Source: Turnera subulata
Taxonomy: Eukaryota > Streptophyta > Magnoliopsida > Malpighiales > Passifloraceae
DNA: 64,000 bases
NCBI GenBank assembly: GCA_028386065.3
Contig: JAKUCV010003222.1
Location: 199,780 to 263,779 of the forward strand
Direction: 5' to 3'
Part shown: positions 23,641-34,531 of the stretch, one piece after another
How positions within the stretch are numbered: position 1 is the first letter of the stretch
Layout: every line of letters begins with the position of its first letter
Notes under the pieces: model-generated
What the model was told of the DNA's origin: nothing
What the model saw: only the letters and a program-made list of their open reading frames with translations
The model's database searches: none
Program-made: the position numbers and the translations under genes

Positions 23641-24880
23641 GACCAATATGTGTGATGGAAAGAAACAAACCATCACCCACCTGCACCGAATGGGTGCTAG
23701 TGTATTCAAAGTTCGAATCAAGGTTGGAGGAAGTATTTGTCATATGACTTGTCGCCCCTGTATCAGCATACCAAGGCGAACCAGAAGAAGGAAGTTGTGT
23801 CATGCATCCCTGCATAAGGCTGTGCAGGTGCATGTTGTGGACAGTGCTTGGGGGTGTGCTGATAACCATCGCACAGTTGACAGCGCTCCGGAGCTGGTCC
23901 AAACAAAGATGAGGACGATTGTGAAGGAAAAGAAGGACGTGGAGGATTGGAAGGACGGGGTGCATAATTGGGGTTGATAGGAGGGCGAGGGGAATAGGGA
24001 CGAGGCGCATATTGGTTATTGTAACAACCACCATGTTTGTTTGGAAAACAACCACGCTGACCATGCCCTTGATTGGAAGTAAATAAATCTTGAGAAGTAT
24101 CAATAGTAACATCAGAAGAACAATTTTTACTAAGACGAGATTCATGGGCCAACAAAGTAGAGCGAAGTTCTAATAAGATGGTAAAGAATTTTTAAAAGTC
24201 ATCATTGTTACAAAATCATAATATTCAGAGGGAAGACCATCCAGAATTCGTAAAACAACATCATCCTCATTTAGACCTCGGTCTATAGATTCAAGATTAT
24301 CAACAATGCTACGAACGGATTAAAGATAGTCAGATACAGTTTTAATGCTTTTCTTAGACTTAACAAAAGCCGACCTATACTCCATGTAACGAGCATGGAC
24401 AAAATCATGAAAAAGGGTTTCGACTGCTATCCATACCTCTCGCGGTTTGAAAAAGACTGGGCCGAACAATGTGTGGAAGAATGTCAGGACTTATTGTAGC
24501 ATAGATCCAACAAACTATGGTACAGTCAATTCGATTTCACTGAGAATAAGTAGGGTTTGACTCAGGTGGAGCATTGGGAGTAGAGGCTAGGATAAAAGCC
24601 AGAGGTTATGCACTAAATCTGTCGACATGACCAGTGACCTGATGTGATTGAAAAACATTATAGAGAAGACTCTGCCACACAAGAAAATTAGAGAAATCCA
24701 GAGTAGTGGGAACATAATTCCTAATATTATTAACACTAAGAACCTAATGAACTATGGAAGACAAAGAGGTAGACATAGTGGAGGTGTAAAAGGAAGAAGT
24801 AGTAGACAAACTGGTAGAATTATTAATTGTGGGACTAGAAGACATAATGAAAAAGATAGTGTTTTAGGGTGAAAACATTC
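23641..24880 (-). pseudogene. copia gag and protease, element B3
   Basis: Gag starts near 24850 (MSSSPTINNSTSL) and holds EVWIAVETLFHDFVHARYMEY and EDDVVLRILDGLPSEYYDFV with several frame breaks. A zinc-knuckle CQLCDGYQHTPKHCPQ lies at about 23839-23882; its expected last Cys is in place. Protease follows at about 23741-23774 with WYADTGATSHMT, then VQVGDGLFLSITHIG. The plus-strand frame over 24648-24872 is the shadow of this gag. Confidence 0.85.
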
Positions 24881-24900
24881 TGTCAAACTTCAAAGGAAAG

Positions 24901-24914
24901 AGGCTCCGCTACCA
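24901..24914 (-). other. Primer binding site of copia B3
   Basis: The minus strand reads TGGTAGCGGAGCCT immediately after the LTR end, matching the tRNA-Met-type site of plant copia elements. Confidence 0.85.
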
Positions 24915-25091
24915 TGAACAAAAGGTATTCAGGATATTCATTGTGCAGTACCTGATCCTGTTATATATTAGTTGATAAACTTTATACACATGATAAGATA
25001 TACATGTATGTGTTATAGTATAAGTCAAATATCATCTACACTAACCACTCTAAGGAATCATTATCTAGTATCATTATTTATATTCGTATCA
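24915..25091 (-). mobile_element. 5' LTR of copia B3
   Basis: 177 bp. It begins TGATACGAATATAAATAATG and ends CTTTTGTTCA on the minus strand. It is nearly identical to 12176-12354. Confidence 0.92.
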
Positions 25092-25953
25092 CTACAGAGG
25101 ACTCTGACTCTGTTGCTTATGCACTCCTACATATGAACGTTGGGGGCACTATTTGGCAGTGTGACACAGCTGACATTGAATAAGAGAAAGATCCAAATAT
25201 AGCTGAAGGAGAACGTGGCAGTCGTGGAATCTATGATGAGGAACAAGGTCGTTGAGAAAGTTGAGAACCAGTGGAAGTAGAACGAGGAACAAAGTTCTAT
25301 GGAGGACGCAAAGAAGACGCAGACTGTGAAGAGTTCCATGAAGGCGACGAAGGAGGAGAAGAATAAGAACCACGGCCTCCATGTCCACGAGACTATGTGA
25401 AAAGAGCCTGGGAAGAGTCGGAAGCAACTTCAGAGGAGGAAGAGGCACATTTAGATTTCTAAGATTCTTGAGCTAACAAAATCCATCGCAACTCAAAGAA
25501 GGAAGGGAGAGGAGATTTAGAAGTCAAAAGAGTAATGATCATCAGGAAGACCATCCAAAATTTCCATGATAATATCATTTTCACTTAATTGACATCCAAT
25601 AGACTCTAAACTATCAGCAATGCTGCGAATGTAATGAAGATAACCACTCATAGACTCGGACCCCTTTTTTTAGAATTAATAAAGGCCGAAAGATATTCCA
25701 TATATCGGGCTTGAACATTATCATGAAAGAGTTGTTCAATTGTTAACCATACCTCTCGCGCATTGGGAATAGATCATGGACGAACAATATGATTCAAGAT
25801 AACTGGACTTACAGTGACATAAATCCATGTCACAAGTGTATTGTCGATTTGATTACATTGGGTAAAGAGGGGATTAGTTTTTGGTAGTGCATCAAGAATG
25901 GTCGAAGGAAGGAAAGCATCCGACAACACACTAGTTCCATCGATGTGGTCCAA
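25092..25953 (-). pseudogene. copia gag fragment, element B2
   Basis: On the minus strand from 25953: LTLDHIDGTSVLSDAFLPS, NQIDNTLVTWIYVTV, REVWLTIEQLFHDN, ARYMEYLSAF and a zinc-knuckle start CQLCHTAKHSAP near 25150. It matches the B1 gag segment by segment (LDHVDG, NDNTLVTWIYA, CLFIEQLF, HYMEYHTAF). Its 5' end is cut by copia A2 at 25954 and its 3' end by B3 at 25091. The protease of the same element resumes at 12175. Confidence 0.85.
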
Positions 25954-27467
25954 AGTTAGTGTAATGCCCAAAAGCCAATCATTGGATGATTATATAGTCA
26001 TGTATATTTATTAAGGTTTTATTCCAATAAATATGTTTATCAGTGATAAACACTTGCACATATTTATAACCTAAGAATATTTTATATTCTTGAATTGTCC
26101 CTAGTTGATTATTATTATGGATGGGTTGTAATATTAAATTAAGACTAGCGTATGTTGAGAATTATATGAGATATGAATTCTACATACGGGTACAAGTTAG
26201 AGAACTTGTGGTCTGGACTGGCCCGACATAAGAACACTACATGGACTGTTATATATGTTGTCATTAGTGGTTCTTATATGTATTATCCTTAGACCTGAGA
26301 TCATCAAGGTTTCCAACATGTGAGTCGTATACTTTGATATTACTCTTAGTTACCCGTAACTGAGTAAACCTTAGAGTAATTGTTGGGTATATGATGTAAT
26401 GTGTAGTGGGTTTTGTATGATCAAGATGGATTTCGTCCAACCCATATAACGGGTATCTTATCAGTTGGGCCTCTTGATAGAGTTGAACTATAAATGCATG
26501 GCCATGTTCAGATTAAGTGATATGGGCATATCATTTGTATCTGTTTTACACAGTTCACTCGGGGATCAAGAAAACTTAGACTAAACATATACGAGAATGA
26601 CATATTCCATGTCTCATGTTTGATCTTGATATAATGAGACGAAAGGATAATGACATTTTACCGAGGCATAATGAATCAGTACTGATCTGGTCACTTGGGT
26701 AACAATGATGTATTGCTAAACACCGCTCATTGTTTATAATTATAAATGAGAGTTTATAATTATTGCCAACGTGATTAGTGCCTACAGGGTCACACACTTA
26801 GAACTGTTGATTCGAGCCAGTGGTTAGACCATGGTTGGACCGAGTCGTTTGGGTTGGTTCCGTTCAATAGTTACCAGAATTATTGAACCTGAATTATTAT
26901 CCAAAAGGCTTGAAAAGATGTGTTGTTTTATATATATGTTGATATATATAATTGAGTTAGTGGAGACATGATCATGTTGATGATTGTGACTAAAGTATAA
27001 ATAATGAAAAACACAATTATACATGATAAGACGTATGTATGATTGGTTGGCCATTTTCTATATTAACTAACGTGTAAACATATATATGATATATGTAAGA
27101 GTGTGAAGTATGAGCAGAATAGAGTAGAGCTCAACACACAAGCACATACAGAAAAGTTGTGAGAAAAACACTCTAGGCTCTTTTGCTCTCGGAATTCTGC
27201 AGCTAGCACTGCGGCTCGAGAGTGCTCGGGTTAGTGATTGTGTGACGGTTGATAGCAGTCATCGACGGTTCGTGTGGATACCATAGAGGAGTCGGATTTC
27301 TGTCCAGTTCTTGCTGATTCGTATCATTAGTTGAGTGAAAGATCTCGACCAAACCAGGTACGAAAATTTTGTTATTCGGTTTACCCTGTTTCACATGGAT
27401 TCTCCATTAGTTCCGGGTTTTTCTGCTGCGCATTTTGTTTCTTTGTTTGCATAACCGGTTACTTACA
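25954..27467 (+). mobile_element. 5' LTR of copia A2
   Basis: About 1514 bp. It starts GTTAGTGTAATGCCC (first TG degraded) and ends CGGTTACTTACA. It aligns with the A1 3' LTR throughout. An AT-rich TATATATGTTGATATATATA stretch lies near 26930-26950. Confidence 0.88.
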
Positions 27468-27468
27468 G

Positions 27469-27481
27469 TGGTAGCAAAGCC
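27469..27481 (+). other. Primer binding site of copia A2
   Basis: TGGTAGCAAAGCC lies one base after the LTR end. It is a slightly changed version of the tRNA-Met-type site. Confidence 0.75.
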
Positions 27482-27765
27482 TCTTGTGAAATACTAAACC
27501 GAATAAGTTGTTTATATGTATGATATGCTATATGTGATGAGGCTTGATCATGATTGTATAAGCAACACAATTTGATCATAGTTTATTATGCATCTGTTGT
27601 ATTTATGTTTAAACTAGATCACAATGATTCTCATATATGTGATATGTTGAAGTCGGATCCATCAAAGGTGTTTGACAGCAAGTTCTTGATTGGTATATGA
27701 TATCAATCAAAGTGTGTTTTCGGCAGGAAGTCGAATGAGTTCGATAAGGTTGATCGAATGGTGTA

Positions 27766-28299
27766 AACATCGATGTTCTCTTTGGTCGATAATCCGCTGA
27801 GGGGTTCAAACATTGATGTTCAAGGTCAAAACATCGATGTTTAAGATGCAAACATCGATGTTCTGAACATTCGGCCAATTATTTGGAGTTCTAGAAACTT
27901 TAAACATCGATGCTTAAGGGTTAAACATCGATGTTCTGGACTCTAAAAACTTCAAGCATCGATGTTATGGAATTCTGAAACTCCAAACAACAATGTTCAT
28001 GACCAAACATCGATGTTCTGAGATTCTGCCAACTTACTTGAAGTTTCAGAATTCTCAAACATCAATGTTCTAAGGTCAAACATCGATGCTCATGACCAAA
28101 CATCGATGTTCTGAGATTCTACCAACTTACTTGAAGTCCCAGAATTCTCAAACATCGATGTTTTAGGGGTAAACATCGATGTTCTGAAATTCTGCCAAAT
28201 AGTTTGGAGTTCCAGATCCTCAAAACATCGATGTTCTGAGTCAAACATCGATGTTCTTGTTTTGCCGATTGTCGGCCGCGTAGTCAAAACATCGATGTT
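27766..28299. repeat. Array of 17 copies of the palindrome AACATCGATGTT
   Basis: Copies, exact or with one to three changes, start at 27766, 27809, 27830, 27851, 27903, 27924, 27955, 27986, 28006, 28058, 28079, 28099, 28151, 28172, 28224, 28244 and 28288. Steps are 20-21, 31, 43-44 and 52 bp. From 28006 on, a 72-73-bp higher-order unit holding two palindromes repeats about three times. The array sits in the untranslated leader between the primer binding site and gag. Reading frames across it are repetitive and unsupported. Confidence 0.93.
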
Positions 28300-28381
28300 G
28301 ACACGTATATTGCATATGATGCATAGTTATTGTATATGTGATATATAATATGTTAATTACATGCATGTTATGTGTGAAATG

Positions 28382-28570
28382 AGCACTCATCTTTGCTTAG
28401 ATCGACACTTGATAGGTTTGCCAAAGCAAAGTGCCAATATTTATCCTAGCAAGATGCTAAATATTAAGTTCCTCATGTGTTGCCTTCCACTGATAAGCAC
28501 TCACCTATGCTTAGATCAACACTTGGTGGGTTTGCCAAAGCAAAGTGTCAATGTTTATCATAGCAAGGGG
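28382..28570 (+). repeat. Two-copy tandem duplication, offset 114 bp
   Basis: The segment with AGCACTCATCTTTGCTTAGAT and GGTTTGCCAAAGCAAAGTG at 28382-28450 recurs at 28496-28567 with about 85 percent identity by eye. It lies in the A2 leader just before element C. Confidence 0.85.
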
Positions 28571-28619
28571 CGATGGGATAATTGTAATATCCAAATTGCT
28601 TATCGTGGGTTGAACTTAA

Positions 28620-29996
28620 TGATGCGTAAAATCTGCATGCGCACAGATCGAAGTGGCACACAAGGTCGTATCCACAGGGACTCGGCAAAATAATTAATCA
28701 ACAGACTCACTCCGTTAGGCTGAAAACAGTAAAATAGTGATGAATTGGTGATTATAAATTGAGATTGTGATTCAACAATAAAATAAACAATTTAAAAACG
28801 TAAATAATATGAAGATATCAGATTAGAGAAGGTCTAGATCAATCGAGGTTCACTACTCTATCCTTTTATGCCCTAATTATCCGCCAGATCCTGCTAACAG
28901 GGTGACTCTGTTCCGTGTCCGCGAACGGGGCGACACTGTTTGCTAACAAATCTACAGCTTTCTATTTGTTTTCTTGATGGGTAACAACCTAGGGTGAAAT
29001 TATCAACTTTTGGAGGTATAATTTCGTCTCAGAGGTCAATCTTACCACTGTCGTAGATCAAACCTATTCCTAAGAGCAATGATGCTTTTTGTTGTTACTA
29101 ATTCCACAATAATCCTAATGCCTTTCAGCACCTAGATTAGGGTTTGTTTATGATTTTCCAGAATTAAACGTTTCCTGTCGGTGCTTAGTCTAATTCCTGA
29201 GATAAGTTTTAAGGTCATCAAGCTTCAAACCCGAATTATGCTCACATAAACAAATCAAGAACACAAATAAAAAAACTGCTCGAGGAGTAATTAAATCATA
29301 AAAAGAGTTGAATAGCTACATCCCTCTTGATCTAGAAAAGAGGTTTAGTTCATAATAAAATAGAAAGCAAGTATGGAGGATTAGTTCATCTTACAAACCG
29401 AAATAGAGAACAAAAGAAAATAGACAAGAGAGCTTCTCTTCCTTGCTGTTGCTGTCGACTTTCAGCTCCAGAAAAAATCCCCTTTTTTTTGCTGCTGCGA
29501 TACCCTTTTATTGTAGTAAAACCCTAGACTTTTAAATTCCTAGATTCTAGCCATGACAACTAGAAAGTAGGAATTAATTTCCTAGGAGTTCTCCTTTCTT
29601 TTAGGAGCAACAAAAAGTGTATTAAATTTCCTTAGAAATAGCATCAAAGTCGGTGCCAACTTACTAATTGGCCAACAAGTAATCCTTCTGTCGCATGGAC
29701 TATAATGCTCCAGATTCTGGTCCGCGGGTTTCAAGGGTGTGACACCGTTGAAAACTCATCGTCAATAAATCTTCACGAATTAGCTCCAAAATCTCCAGAA
29801 TCCTTTAGGGTACTCCTATTCTTCCAAAATTAAGCCATTTTGCAACAAAAGATACCTGAAAGCGCAAATTAATAAGTGGAAGTAAAACTAGTGGAAAACA
29901 AGCTAAAAACTATAAATACATGCCTGATCCTAACTAAATGCTTGGCCAAAGGGGTATTTTATGCTCCAAATTACTATATGATATGCACACATATCA
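28620..29996 (-). mobile_element. 3' LTR of element C
   Basis: On the plus strand it runs from TGATGCGTAAAATCTGC to CACACATATCA. It matches 34532-35907 with few differences. Three copies of the dispersed palindrome lie at 28896, 28924 and 29733. Confidence 0.93.
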
Positions 29997-31960
29997 AATT
30001 CCCCCAAACCTGAACTTTTGCTTGTCCCCAAGCAAAACTAAACAATAAATCAAGGGAAAAGATAAGACATGCACACGGATGTTGTCCATTCAGACCTGCA
30101 CGGCGTGACCCTGTTCAAATGCAACTTGCGAGTTAGCCTTAGAAAAATCTACCTTGAAAAGTTTGCTCATAAAAATCTCAGGTCTAAAGCTCACCAAATT
30201 ACACAATCAAGATTCAAATTCCTTCACAAACATTCAATCCAATCAGTCCTTCAAAAGATATGCTTAGAAACCGAGCAATTAGAAACAATATCCCATAGGC
30301 ATCTCAAAACTCACATCTCCACTAATGGGCACAAATCAATAATCAGAGATCAATAGGTCTTAATAAAGGGTTGAAACGAGGTTAGGTTTGTGTTTTGAAT
30401 GAAGGGGAAAGAGTGTTCAAAAGTCTGTCAAATCACTGAATCCAAACCTTGCAAAATTAGAGCAACTCGATGTTTCAACAGTCTGACCCTGTTCGCTGGC
30501 AGTAATGTTCATTGAATGATCTGCCCTGCTCAACTCAAATGCACACACATTTTTTTTTGTTTTTGTGTTTTTTTGTGTGTGTTACGTTTTCCTGTGTTTT
30601 TTTTTTCAACTTTTTGCTCTTATTTTTTTCGTGAGTGAGCAGGGGTTAATCATGCTACAGCTTGTATCCTTTTCACAGAAATTCTGAACAGGGCGAGACC
30701 GTTAGTTTTGTAATCTGATGTTCAATGCTCTTTTATGAACTGATGCGCAAGTATATGGACTCAATAACTTAACAGAACGGGTATGGGTTGATTTCAAAGA
30801 AAAAATGTGTGCTGATCAGGCACAAGATGGTCATGTAAGTGGCTGCAAAGGTGTGAGGTGGTTGTTGTGGGTAACAAAAGAATGTATGACCATCTAAAGT
30901 AGGCTCAAAGGGCAAGATAAATCATGTCTCTGGTCAAGATTGTGCTATAAATTTCGCCTCAATGCAAGTGTAAGAGATGTTCTAGGATAATTGTTTCCTT
31001 AAGAATTTATAAGAATTCTCTAAACTATCCAAATCCTAAGGACGTCACATTGGCTAACTATGATCAAGAATCTGAATTATCATGTGGTAATTAGTGTGTA
31101 CTTAAGGACCTGATTCGGTATAAGTTCAAAAATAGATAAAAAGAGTAGTCATTCCAAGGCTAAACTAACGCAGGCAGAACCGAACAGAGTCGCACCGTTC
31201 AAACTGAAATAGGCAGACATCCATAATTACATACAAAATCCTTTGGCCCATGCAACCAAAGTTCATGCATAAAAATAAACAATGCCACAAATTGCAAATT
31301 TGCACCCCCAAACCTAAATGGAACAGTGTCCTCACTGGACCACAAGAAACACAAAAAGGGGTACAAAGCAACAAATAAATAAGAAACACAGAAAGCAATA
31401 AAAGAGCAACGGCATGACATGAAAGGGCACCCCCAGACCTAAAAACTAGCATGTGTAATAGATAAGGGTGGGAATGGGGGGGTTTAGGAACACAATACAG
31501 AACACGAAAATGCGAACAGAGTGACGCTGTTAGGGGTGCCTGTGTGTGGGTATGTGAACCAAGCAAAATACAGAAAAATAAATAAAAGGGAGAAGGGATG
31601 CTTTTCTGGATTTTGCTGGTGATTGTCCCATCCCCAAGTCCTCCACGTTGTGTCATGCTTGCTTGCTCTCTATTTTTTTGTCTTTTTGATTTTTCTTCTT
31701 TTTTTCTGCAAAATAAAATAAACGACAAAGAAAATTAAAAGTAAAAATGCATAAATTGAAAATTACCTCCAAAAATCTCAGGTTGCCTCCTGAGAAGCGC
31801 TTCTTTAATGTCGTCTTAGCTGGACACCCTTTCATTTAAGTAATGGGGGAGTCTCGAAGCAACAGAGTCGCCCTGTTGTCTACTGTATCCCCTGGGTCAT
31901 TTGGCATGAACAGTTGTCCACTAACCCTGAATGGTTCAGGCTTTCCATCAATTGACTCCA
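29997..31960 (-). other. Non-coding 3' region of element C with polypurine tract and pol-tail relic
   Basis: On the minus strand a relic KGCPAKTTLKKRFSGGN (about 31785-31835) is the module that ends Athila-type pol regions; the same module occurs near 50200 in the Athila element. Then follows long non-coding sequence with T runs (30550-30630) and several copies of the 17-bp palindrome, and finally a polypurine tract (GGTTTGGGGGAATT) against the 3' LTR. No other gene is visible. Confidence 0.7.
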
Positions 31961-32515
31961 CTACTCCCTGAGGAAGGACTTGGACCACTGGTTGGAACTT
32001 TTTTTTAGGTCATGGTCATCAACAGGGTCACTCTGTGACAGAATCTCGAGCTTATAAACTTGCTGGATAGTTTCTAGTATGTCCCCTTCGATTAAGAAAG
32101 TATATTCTGGAGCTTTCTGTTCCTCTTGTTCAGCCCCATCAATAAGGGAAGTCAATAGTGCATCGATTGGGTCACAGAGTGGGCCTTCTTGATCAATCTC
32201 CCTTGCAACCATGTCCGTAAATGCGTCAATTCTATAGCACATGTTTGCACTGAGTTCATTCTTAGCAGCCTCTGGAATGTTGAACTCCACTAAATCATTG
32301 CCAACCTTGAGGGTCAGCTTCCCTTCTGAGCAATCAATCATAGCCCCTGCGGTTGCTAAGAAAGGTCTTCCAAGTATGATGGGTGTTTGGGATTCGGTTT
32401 CCATTTCTAGAACAACAAAGTCTACTGGAATCTGCAATTTTCCAATCTGCACAGGGACTTCTTCAAGCACCCCAATTGGATGTTTAACACTCCGGTCAGC
32501 TAGCTGCAGGGTCAT
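31961..32515 (-). pseudogene. Athila-type protease C-terminal part, element C
   Basis: The frame starts MTLQLADRSVKHPIGVLEEV and continues PVDFVVLEME, TPIILGRPFLATAGAMID and GKLTLKVGND. This is the conserved region after the protease active site in Athila-type elements. The active-site end of the upstream frame (LCDLGASVS) stops at 32560 before it connects, so the two halves are out of frame or have lost a short piece. The last 60 residues are unconserved linker; RT, which should follow, is absent. Confidence 0.85.
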
Positions 32516-32559
32516 CCTGGTGGGTTTGTGCTCCAGATCTTGATATTTTCTTGTGTGAT

Positions 32560-34239
32560 TTAGCTGACACTTGCCCCTAAATCACACAAAGCTTTGTCAA
32601 TTTTCAGAGTATCAACAATGCAAGGAATTGAAAAACTCCCTGGGTCCTTCCTCTTTGCTGGAAATTTTTGCAAGATAAGTGCACTGCACTTTTCGGTCAT
32701 GGGCACCGTTACAGCATCCTCAATGGCTCTCTTCTTGGACACAAGGTCTTTCAGGAACTTAGCATAGCTTGGCATCTCACTAATCACCTCTGTAATGGGA
32801 AGATTAATGCATACTTTCTTCAACATCTCCACAAACTTCCGAAATTTGGCATCAAGCTTGGTATTCTTGTAAACTTCGGGGTATGGAAGAGGAGGCATAT
32901 ATGGTTGCACTTCAATCTTTTCTTCCACCTTTTCCTTCCCTTTAGAGGTCTGTGGTTGAGGTTGAGTAGCTGCCGAACTTACCTCATCATTCTTTTCAAC
33001 TGCAGATTGGCGAACGGGGTCACTCTGTTGCACTGGCTGCAGTTCCTTACCACTGCGCAGAGTAACGGCCTTGCACTGTTCTTTGAAATTTTCCTCCGGC
33101 TGACCTGGTAGCTTCCCTTGAGTGTTCCTGAGTTGTTGAGCATGTTGGGCCATCTGGTTATCAAGGATTTTTGAGTGGGCCTTGATTTGTTGCATGTCTT
33201 CCGCCAACTTGTTTTGAGTTTCCATGATAGCCTTAAGCATGCTCATCACGTCTTGCTGCTGGGGGAGGTTTTGCTGTTGGCTCCCATGGTATCCTTGCTG
33301 CCCCTGATTATACGGCCTGGGCTGCTGATAATATTGGTGGCTCCCCTGCTGATATTGGTGCGGCTGCCCATTGACGTAATTTGCCTTTTCAGTCATTAAT
33401 TTTGGGCACTCTTGGAAAGAATGAGCACCATTACAAGCTTCGCATCTCATGACAGTTTCTGCAATAGATTTTACCATCAATTTGTCAAATTTGCTGCCCA
33501 TCTCCTTAATTTGGTGCTGCATGGCTGACATCCCCGCTTCAATTTTCTGAACAGTGTCAACCTGTAGGACACCAGGTGGGTTCCTATTGGTAGCTTCATC
33601 GGCCAAATTCTTCATCAATCGGCAAGCTTCACTATAGGGTACAGCCAAGAAATTTCCCCCTGTAATAGAATTCAAAGTGGATTGCCCAGCAGGTGTCGCA
33701 TGATCATAGAAAGTTTGCAATAATACCAACGGTCGAACAAAGTGATTGGGGCACCTTGCAATCAAATCTTGATACCTATCCCAAGCTTCCATGAGAGACT
33801 CATCAGCCCTCTGCTGGAATCCTTGAATCTCCAACCGATGTTTAGTCTGCTTGCCTGTTGGGAAATACTTCTTCAAAAATGCAACCTCCATCTTAGACCA
33901 AGAGGTGATGCTATTGGCAGGGAGGCTAGAAAGCCACTTTTGAGCCTTGCCCACCAAAGAATATGGAAACAAGCGGAGCCGCTTGGCATCATCACTATAA
34001 TCCCAAATCTTAACAGTGTCACAATATTGGAGGAAATTGTGCAAGTGCTGGTGCGGGTCCTCCGATGATAAGCCACTGAAAGTTTTATTCACCACAAGCT
34101 GAATAAGACTCGGTTTCAGTTCATATTGAGCTGCTGTAATCTCCGAGTGGACGATGGGGTAGCTCCTGTTCTCGATCCCTCGAGCTAGCAGCTCATTCAT
34201 GGGCACATTATTCAGCTCATCTTCTTCGTTAGCTGCCAT
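32560..34239 (-). CDS. Athila-type Gag with N-terminal protease segment, element C
   Basis: A 559-codon open frame starts at ATG 34239. Residues about 30-210 are the retrotransposon Gag core (LIQLVVNKTFSGLSSEDPHQ, DAKRLRLFPYSLVGKAQKWL, FLKKYFPTGKQT, MEAWDRYQDLIARCPNH). A zinc-knuckle-like CEACNGAHSFQEC lies near residue 268. A Gln-rich region and a coiled-coil-like MLKAIMETQNKLAEDMQQIK follow, then KAVTLRSGKELQP, and finally protease with KDPGSFSIPC and the active site LCDLGASVS, where a stop falls. A dispersed palindrome encodes QSDPVRQS. The nucleocapsid protein would package element RNA. This is the only long intact transposon frame in the window; expression is not shown. Confidence 0.9.
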   Translation of the reverse strand: MAANEEDELNNVPMNELLARGIENRSYPIVHSEITAAQYELKPSLIQLVVNKTFSGLSSEDPHQHLHNFLQYCDTVKIWDYSDDAKRLRLFPYSLVGKAQKWLSSLPANSITSWSKMEVAFLKKYFPTGKQTKHRLEIQGFQQRADESLMEAWDRYQDLIARCPNHFVRPLVLLQTFYDHATPAGQSTLNSITGGNFLAVPYSEACRLMKNLADEATNRNPPGVLQVDTVQKIEAGMSAMQHQIKEMGSKFDKLMVKSIAETVMRCEACNGAHSFQECPKLMTEKANYVNGQPHQYQQGSHQYYQQPRPYNQGQQGYHGSQQQNLPQQQDVMSMLKAIMETQNKLAEDMQQIKAHSKILDNQMAQHAQQLRNTQGKLPGQPEENFKEQCKAVTLRSGKELQPVQQSDPVRQSAVEKNDEVSSAATQPQPQTSKGKEKVEEKIEVQPYMPPLPYPEVYKNTKLDAKFRKFVEMLKKVCINLPITEVISEMPSYAKFLKDLVSKKRAIEDAVTVPMTEKCSALILQKFPAKRKDPGSFSIPCIVDTLKIDKALCDLGASVS

Positions 34240-34506
34240 TGCAACAGGAATAAGTATCAGTTTTTTTCCTCTCCTACTTTCCCTGTCCCAGATGTTTCTG
34301 ACGGTGTGGCACTGTTCAAAGCTTCTTCCAAATTTTGGGACTTAGAATGTAGGAGTGATTCAGGGTCAGAAACAGAGATGAGTTCGGGATTCTGGCTGCG
34401 AGTTCCTGAGCTCATATAAGGATGAATCCTGAAACTCGGAAAAAGAGATGGTAAAACACAAATAAAATCCTAAATAAATAAATCAGTAATTAATTACTTG
34501 ACACTA

Positions 34507-34525
34507 GTCCCCGGCAACGGCGCCA
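34507..34525 (-). other. Primer binding site of element C
   Basis: The minus strand reads TGGCGCCGTTGCCGGGGAC, identical to that of element E. It lies six bases inside the 5' LTR. Confidence 0.92.
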
Positions 34526-34531
34526 AAAACT

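Larger units (their letters stand above)
12176..25091 (-). mobile_element. Ty1/copia element B3, degenerate, interrupted by element D
   Basis: Read on the minus strand: 5' LTR (25091-24915), primer binding site, gag, protease, integrase, RT, then element D, then RNase H and 3' LTR (12354-12176). The flanks are CTAGA (12171-12175) and CTACA (25092-25096), a 4-of-5 duplication. The short LTRs (179 and 177 bp) are very similar. It sits between the gag and protease of copia B2, so it is younger than B2. All coding parts have breaks. Confidence 0.88.

Noticed and set aside
27766..28299. CRISPR-like array
   Set aside because: The repeats are 12 bp, unevenly spaced, inside a plant retrotransposon leader, with no cas genes.
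32241..34068. Plus-strand frames opposite the element C gag and protease
   Set aside because: They are shadows of the minus-strand gag-protease frame and have no domain.
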